NCBI RefSeq assembly: GCF_038502225.1
Contig: NW_027195398.1
Span: forward strand, 1 to 64,000
Length of the DNA stretch: 64,000 bases
Reading direction: 5' to 3'
Source: Cherax quadricarinatus
Taxonomy: Eukaryota; Arthropoda; Malacostraca; Decapoda; Parastacidae
Positions 59,791 to 64,000 of this stretch are shown piece after piece. The notes under the pieces were generated by a model. The model saw nothing but the letters and a program-made list of their open reading frames with translations. It had not been told where the DNA came from and ran no database searches. Within the stretch, counting starts at the first letter, position 1. The number at the start of each line of letters is the position of its first letter. The translations under genes and the position numbers were made by a program.

Positions 59791-59792
59791 TA

Positions 59793-60086
59793 ACTCCTAG
59801 TATAAGACAATACACAAATAATCCGCACATAAAAGAGAGGAGCTTACGACGACGCTTCGGTCCGACTTGGACCGTTTACAAAGTCACACTAACCAAAAGG
59901 AGAGAAGGAGGGAGTATGTTTGGCCTGTATATACTCCCTCCTCTCCTTTTCGTTAGCGTGACTTTCTAAATGGTCTAAGTCGGACCGAAACGTTGTCGTC
60001 AGCTCCTCTCTTCTATGTGCGGGTTATTTATGTATTGCTCAAGTCACGGTATTTTGCCTTTTTTCGTTATTTACTCCTAATATAAG
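59793..60086. mobile_element. Palindromic Penelope-end insertion with target-site duplication
   Basis: The arms 59807-59918 and 59933-60038 are inverted copies at roughly 90% identity around a 14-nt loop, for example 'ttcggtccgacttggacc' against 'ggtctaagtcggaccgaa'. The words match the 3' end of the PLE at 51780-51890. The insertion is flanked by 'actcctagtataag' (59793-59806) and 'actcctaatataag' (60073-60086), a 14-bp duplication with one mismatch. Confidence 0.75.
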
Positions 60087-60344
60087 GATCATATTGACAT
60101 TTAGTGCATTCTACATTATTTGAATATAAATGTTGTCTTTATTTTTTCCATGATATTTGTTGTATTTGAGGCTAAATTACAAACATAGAAATAGAAAGAT
60201 TTTGTATGTTATTTTGTATGGAGTTTGGATGTGTACTGATTCCTGTTCTAAGCAGACGCGTCCAGCACGTGATTGTTTTGTGTGCATCTGTTGCTTACTA
60301 GTGTTTTCTCTATTGCTCTCTGTGCTCTGGCTGTTTACTAGCTA

Positions 60345-60520
60345 GAGTTGTAACGTAAACATACGTCATCACACGCCATTGGTATTAGCCAATATGAGTT
60401 GTCGCCTGTCGGTGACGTAACTCCAGTTTCCACTTACCACTAAGATAGCTGTGGACAGCGAGGTGCTAGAGAGTGAGGGAAGCACCGAGGTTCTTGCCTG
60501 AGATGCCGGAGGGTTTGTTG
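60345..60520. promoter_or_regulatory. CpG-richer segment with CCAAT and CRE-like words
   Basis: It contains 'catacgtcatcac', 'gccattggtattagccaat' and 'cggtgacgtaactcc' within 70 bp, in otherwise AT-rich DNA. Paired CCAAT boxes and CRE-like sites are promoter features. No clear downstream open frame is visible in the window, and a solo LTR would look similar. Confidence 0.3.
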
Positions 60521-60965
60521 CTTCTGTTTTGGAATCAGCCACATTTGTTGTTTAGTACTACTTTAAGTACTGTATGGAAGAATTTAGAAATTCTTTAGAT
60601 GCTTGCTAAAGATATCTGTTTTTTTGCCTAGAGCCCTAGAGTATAGAGTATTTATGGAAACCTATCCCTGACTTTAATTCTTGTGGAAGCATCATGTACT
60701 ACTGTGTTGTGATAGTATTACATTATTAGTTATAGTATTACATTATTAATGATAGTGTTACACTTAGTGTTATGAATTCTACTGTTTCCTGCTTAATAAT
60801 CCTTCTGTAATTGCTGGTCGGCAGGAACCTGTAATATTAGCTGTAGTTTACGGTGCTTGAACGCTCGTTATTTTCACTTACACATGTTTACAACAGCAAA
60901 TAACTACTCGATATCATCCAGAATAATATTAGTTGGACATTCATCTTCTTGATATACGTAAATAA
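60521..60965. other. Gene-free AT-rich sequence
   Basis: Nothing recognised apart from short repeated 'agtattacattatta' words at 60714-60760. Confidence 0.45.
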
Positions 60966-60967
60966 TA

Positions 60968-62478
60968 TAATAAGAACATAAGAACATAAGAAAGAAGGAA
61001 AACTGCACAAGGTCTACTGGCTCATGCGAGGCAGGTCCAGTTCTCTTACCGGCTTAAGCCAATGCCTTAACCTAGTCAGGACAGGCCACTTTCACTTAAG
61101 GAAGGAGCACGGCATCTGACCTAGTAGCACAAGCTTGTCAGGTCCACATCACACCCCCACACCCACTCATGCATTTATCTAACCTATTTTTAAAACTACA
61201 CATCGTTTTAGCTTCTATGACGGTACTCGGGAGTTTGTTCCACTCATTCACAACTCTGTTGCCAAACCAGTTCTTTCATATATCCTTCCTGAATCAATTT
61301 TTCCAACTTAAAGCCATTGCTACGAGTCCTGTCTAGGCTAGACATTTTTAGCATGCTAGTTACATCCCTTTTATTCATTCCTGTTTTCCATTTATACACC
61401 TCAATCATATTCCCCCTAATTCTCCGCCTTTGTAGTGAGTGCAGATTCAGGGCCCTCAGTTTATCCTCACAGGGGAGATTTCTGATAAATGGGATCAACT
61501 TTGTCATCCTCCTTTGTACATTTTCCAGTGTATTTATAACCATTTTGTAATACGGTGACCAGAACTGTGCACCATAAACGAAATGAGGCCTAACCAAAGA
61601 TACAGAGCTGAAGAACAACTTGAGGACTTCCATTATTTTTACTTCTTGATATGAAGCCAAGGATTCTATTAGCTTGATTGCAAACACTTATGCACGGTTG
61701 TCTTGGTTTTAGATTACTGCTAACTAGAACTCCTAAATCCTTTTCGCAATCAATAAAATTAAGAACTACATTATTTAGTTTATATGTGGCATGGCTATTT
61801 TCCTGTCCAACATTTAAAACTTTGCATTTGTCTAGATTAAACTACATCTGCCACTTCTCCGACCATTGCATCAGTCTATTCAAATCATCCTGGAGTGCTC
61901 TAGTGTCCTCATTAGAATGAACTGGACGGCCTATTTTGGTGTCATCAGCAAATTTTCTCATTACTCTATTTATTCCCTCATCTATGTCACTTATGTAAAT
62001 TGTGAACAACAACGGGCCCAACACTGACCCCTGAGGAACACCGCTTGTGACGTGCCCCCATTCTGATTTTTCCCAATTTTTGCAAACTCTCTGCTGTCTA
62101 TTTGTCAGCAATGCCCTACCCATGAAAAAAATTCTCATCCTATTCCGTGTGCCTTAAGTTTCCTCAATAGCCTCTGATGTGGAACTCTTTCGAAAGCCTT
62201 ACTGAAGCCCATATACACAATATCATATTCATTACCATGATGTAGCTCCTCAAACACCTTAGTGAAAAAAGTTAGTAAATTCGTAATACAGGAACCCCCC
62301 TTTGTAAAACCGTGCTGAGATTCATTAATCAGTTTATGCCTTTCAAGATGGCTACGAATTTCTTCGGCAATTATTGATTCCATAAGTTTTCCCACTATGA
62401 AGGTAAGACTTATTGGTCTATAGTTCGAAGCTGAGGACCTGTCACCTGCCTTGTAAATAAGTATTACATTTGCCCTTT
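60968..62478 (-). mobile_element. LINE, minus strand, RT to 3' end, 5'-truncated
   Basis: Read on the minus strand: 'QKRANVILIYKAGDRSSASN' and 'YRPISLT' (RT start), 'LINESQHGFTKGGSCITNLL', 'DIVYMGFSKAFERVPHQRLL' (first catalytic Asp region; the usual D-x-S-K-A-F-D is altered here to G-F-S-K-A-F-E), 'SGVPQGSVLGPLLFTIYISD', 'KFADDTK' (active site), then 'YGAQFWSPYY' and 'LENVQRRMTKLIP'. The coding sequence is broken into at least three phases (62500-62135, 62138-61842, 61687-61244). The 3' tail is a series of 'aagaacat' words at 60968-61000. The motif set fits the Jockey/CR1/L2-like LINE groups. Confidence 0.85.
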
Positions 62479-63222
62479 TTTGGAACCCACACCTAGTCAA
62501 GCATGTTTAGAAATTAGAGAAAGTGCAGAGGTTAGCAACGCGACTAGCCCTGGAGCTAAGGGGCATGTCTTACGAGGAATGGTTAAGGGAAATCGACCTG
62601 ACGACACTGGAGGACAGAAGAGAGAGAGGAGGATATAACAACATATAAAATACTGAGAGGAATCGACAAGGTGGACAGAGACAGGATGTTACAGAGATGG
62701 GCCACAACAACAAGGGGTCACAATTGGAATCTGAAGACTCAGAGGAATGACAGGGATGTTTGGAAGTATTTCTTCTGTCATAGAGTTGTCAGAAAGTTGA
62801 ATATTCTGGAGAGTGATGTAGTGGAGGCAGGATCAATACATATATTTAAGATGAGGAAACGACTGAAACACTGGAGGACAGAAGAGAGAGAGGAGGATAT
62901 AACAACATATAAAATACTGAGAGGAATCGACAAGGTGGACAGAGACAGGATGTTACAGAGATGGGCCACAACAACAAGGGGTCACAATTGGAATCTGAAG
63001 ACTCAGAGGAATGACAGGGATGTTTGGAAGTATTTCTTCTGTCATAGAGTTGTCAGAAAGTTGAATATTCTGGAGAGTGATGTAGTGGAGGCAGGATCAA
63101 TACATATATTTAAGATGAGGTACGACAAAACTCATGGATCAGGGAGAGAGTGGACCTAATAGCGATCAACGAAAAGGCAGGGCCAGGAGCTGTGAGTCGA
63201 CCCATGCAACCAGAATTAAGTG

Positions 63223-63226
<4 letters not shown>
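62478..63226 (+). mobile_element. LINE 3' end, plus strand, with internal 264-bp tandem duplication
   Basis: Same family as 54390-54945: 'ITTYKILRGIDKVDRDRMLQ', 'HRVVRKLNILESDVVEAGSI' and 'RYDKTHGSGREWT'. The stretch 62607-62870 is repeated at 62871-63120, and the open frame 62671-63159 reads through both copies. It ends with 'gcaaccagaattaagtgagt' and a CA tract. Its truncated 5' edge touches the truncated 5' edge of the minus-strand LINE. Confidence 0.8.

Positions 63227-63283
<57 letters not shown>
63227..63283. repeat. (CA)n microsatellite at the LINE 3' end
   Basis: It begins directly after the LINE terminal word 'gtgagta'. Confidence 0.95.
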
Positions 63284-63286
<3 letters not shown>

Positions 63287-63339
63287 GACTGAGAATAAAT
63301 TTAATCTAGCTGGACATAATTACAGAAGTTGAATAAATT

Positions 63340-64000
63340 TTGAATAGAAATAGAGAAAAAGATGCAGCAGGTAATTGTTAGAAATAGGGAACAGAAGAGA
63401 TGTTGATGTCAAGGCAAAAGTACTAAACCTGGAAGATGATGTAAGAATGCTGAGGAAAGAACAAGATGAGATGAGAAAAAGGACGAATGAGGCAGGTGGT
63501 TGTGAGAGCAGGAAGACGAGACGATTTAACAAAAATTAGCTAAACTGCTCTCAGGCAGAAGATAAGCCTAGCAGAAAAGCAACTTCTCAGAAAGATATTG
63601 CAATCTAGTGAAAGGAAGTGGAATAAAGAGAGAGAGAGAAAGTTTGCTGATAATCCGTTGTCTCCAGGAGGTTGAAGAGAAGACTGATAAAGAAGTATGC
63701 ATGGCGGCAGATTGGGAAATTAAAAGTTTTATCAAACTGGCTAATGGGAAGGGCAAAGCGAACTAGGTTCTCGAGGGAAAAAAAGAACCAAAATGACCTT
63801 TACAACAGAAATGGAACGAGACAAAATTATAAAACAGAAACCAGAAGGGCAGTCAGAAGGATATGTAGACCTCGCTCTGGACAGGACAGAAAAGAAAAAT
63901 ACTGAGGGAAAAAACACCAAAAAAACCTGGAGAAAGAAAGAAGACCCAGGTAAGAGATCAAAATTATAAAACAGAAACCAGAGTTAGGGCAGTCAGAAGG
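63340..64000 (+). mobile_element. LINE ORF1-like fragment with coiled coil
   Basis: In shifting phases: 'NREQKRDVDVKAKVLNLEDD' and 'VRMLRKEQDEMRKRTNEAG' (heptad-like, coiled coil), then 'CLQEVEEKTDKEVCMAADWE' and 'IKSFIKLANGKGK'. The order coiled coil then a compact basic domain is that of LINE ORF1 proteins. Stops and shifts are present. A ~38-bp segment, 'aaattataaaacagaaacca' and following, occurs at about 63823 and again at 63961. The element runs past the window end. Confidence 0.5.

Overview
The window looks like repeat-dense eukaryotic DNA from an invertebrate, most probably a decapod crustacean. The evidence is many long microsatellites and minisatellites, several families of degraded non-LTR retrotransposons whose 3' ends run into CA dinucleotide tracts, two sets of Penelope-like element (PLE) termini, and no bacterial gene organisation. 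The species assignment is inference. More than half of the 64 kb is tandem repeat. I find no intact host gene, no rRNA or tRNA gene and no CRISPR array. Most long open frames here are by-products of repeat units whose length is a multiple of three, or in which stop codons are rare.

Layout. 1-12860 is an AT-rich satellite of about 273-bp monomers arranged as higher-order units of about 1.62 kb, each carrying two inverted half-monomers around a conserved spacer. 12861-18110 (block A) is a 58-bp minisatellite, a 430-bp spacer and a 30-bp minisatellite open in all six frames. 18781-22860 (block B) is a 41-bp array, then 98/82-bp arrays, then a foldback-containing tail. 22860-31220 holds microsatellites, a 32-bp array and a LINE fragment split by a PLE with inverted ends. 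31220-34105 is a second block B (B') and 35510-38838 a second block A (A'), both in the same orientation as the first copies, so the order is A-B ... B'-A'. Further arrays follow to 41190.

The best protein-coding object is a Ty3/Gypsy-family LTR retrotransposon at 41191-46868. Its domains run gag (SCAN-like region and CCHC knuckle), protease, integrase, reverse transcriptase, RNase H. Integrase upstream of RT is the order of the Gmr1 group and is unusual for Gypsy elements. It has two frameshifts, one in an A7 tract near the gag start and one just before the RT active site, and its 5' LTR is reduced to about 20 bp. It is embedded in a 26-bp array present on both sides. A fragment of the same LTR's 3' end lies at 18111-18218, also against a tandem array.

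46869-51190 is again arrays (26-bp, about 19-bp, TACA, about 28-bp). 51190-64000 is a graveyard of retroelement fragments: a PLE 3' end with GIY-YIG homology, LINE 3' ends on both strands, an RT C-terminal region with CCHC and endonuclease-like motifs, a CCHC-knuckle open frame, a palindromic PLE-end insertion with its target-site duplication, and a LINE ORF1-like coiled coil. A short exon-like segment with one stop (55365-55647, minus strand) and a CCAAT/CRE-rich stretch (60345-60520) are the only hints of other genes, and both are weak. The window reads as heterochromatin-like DNA in which mobile elements and tandem arrays repeatedly meet.
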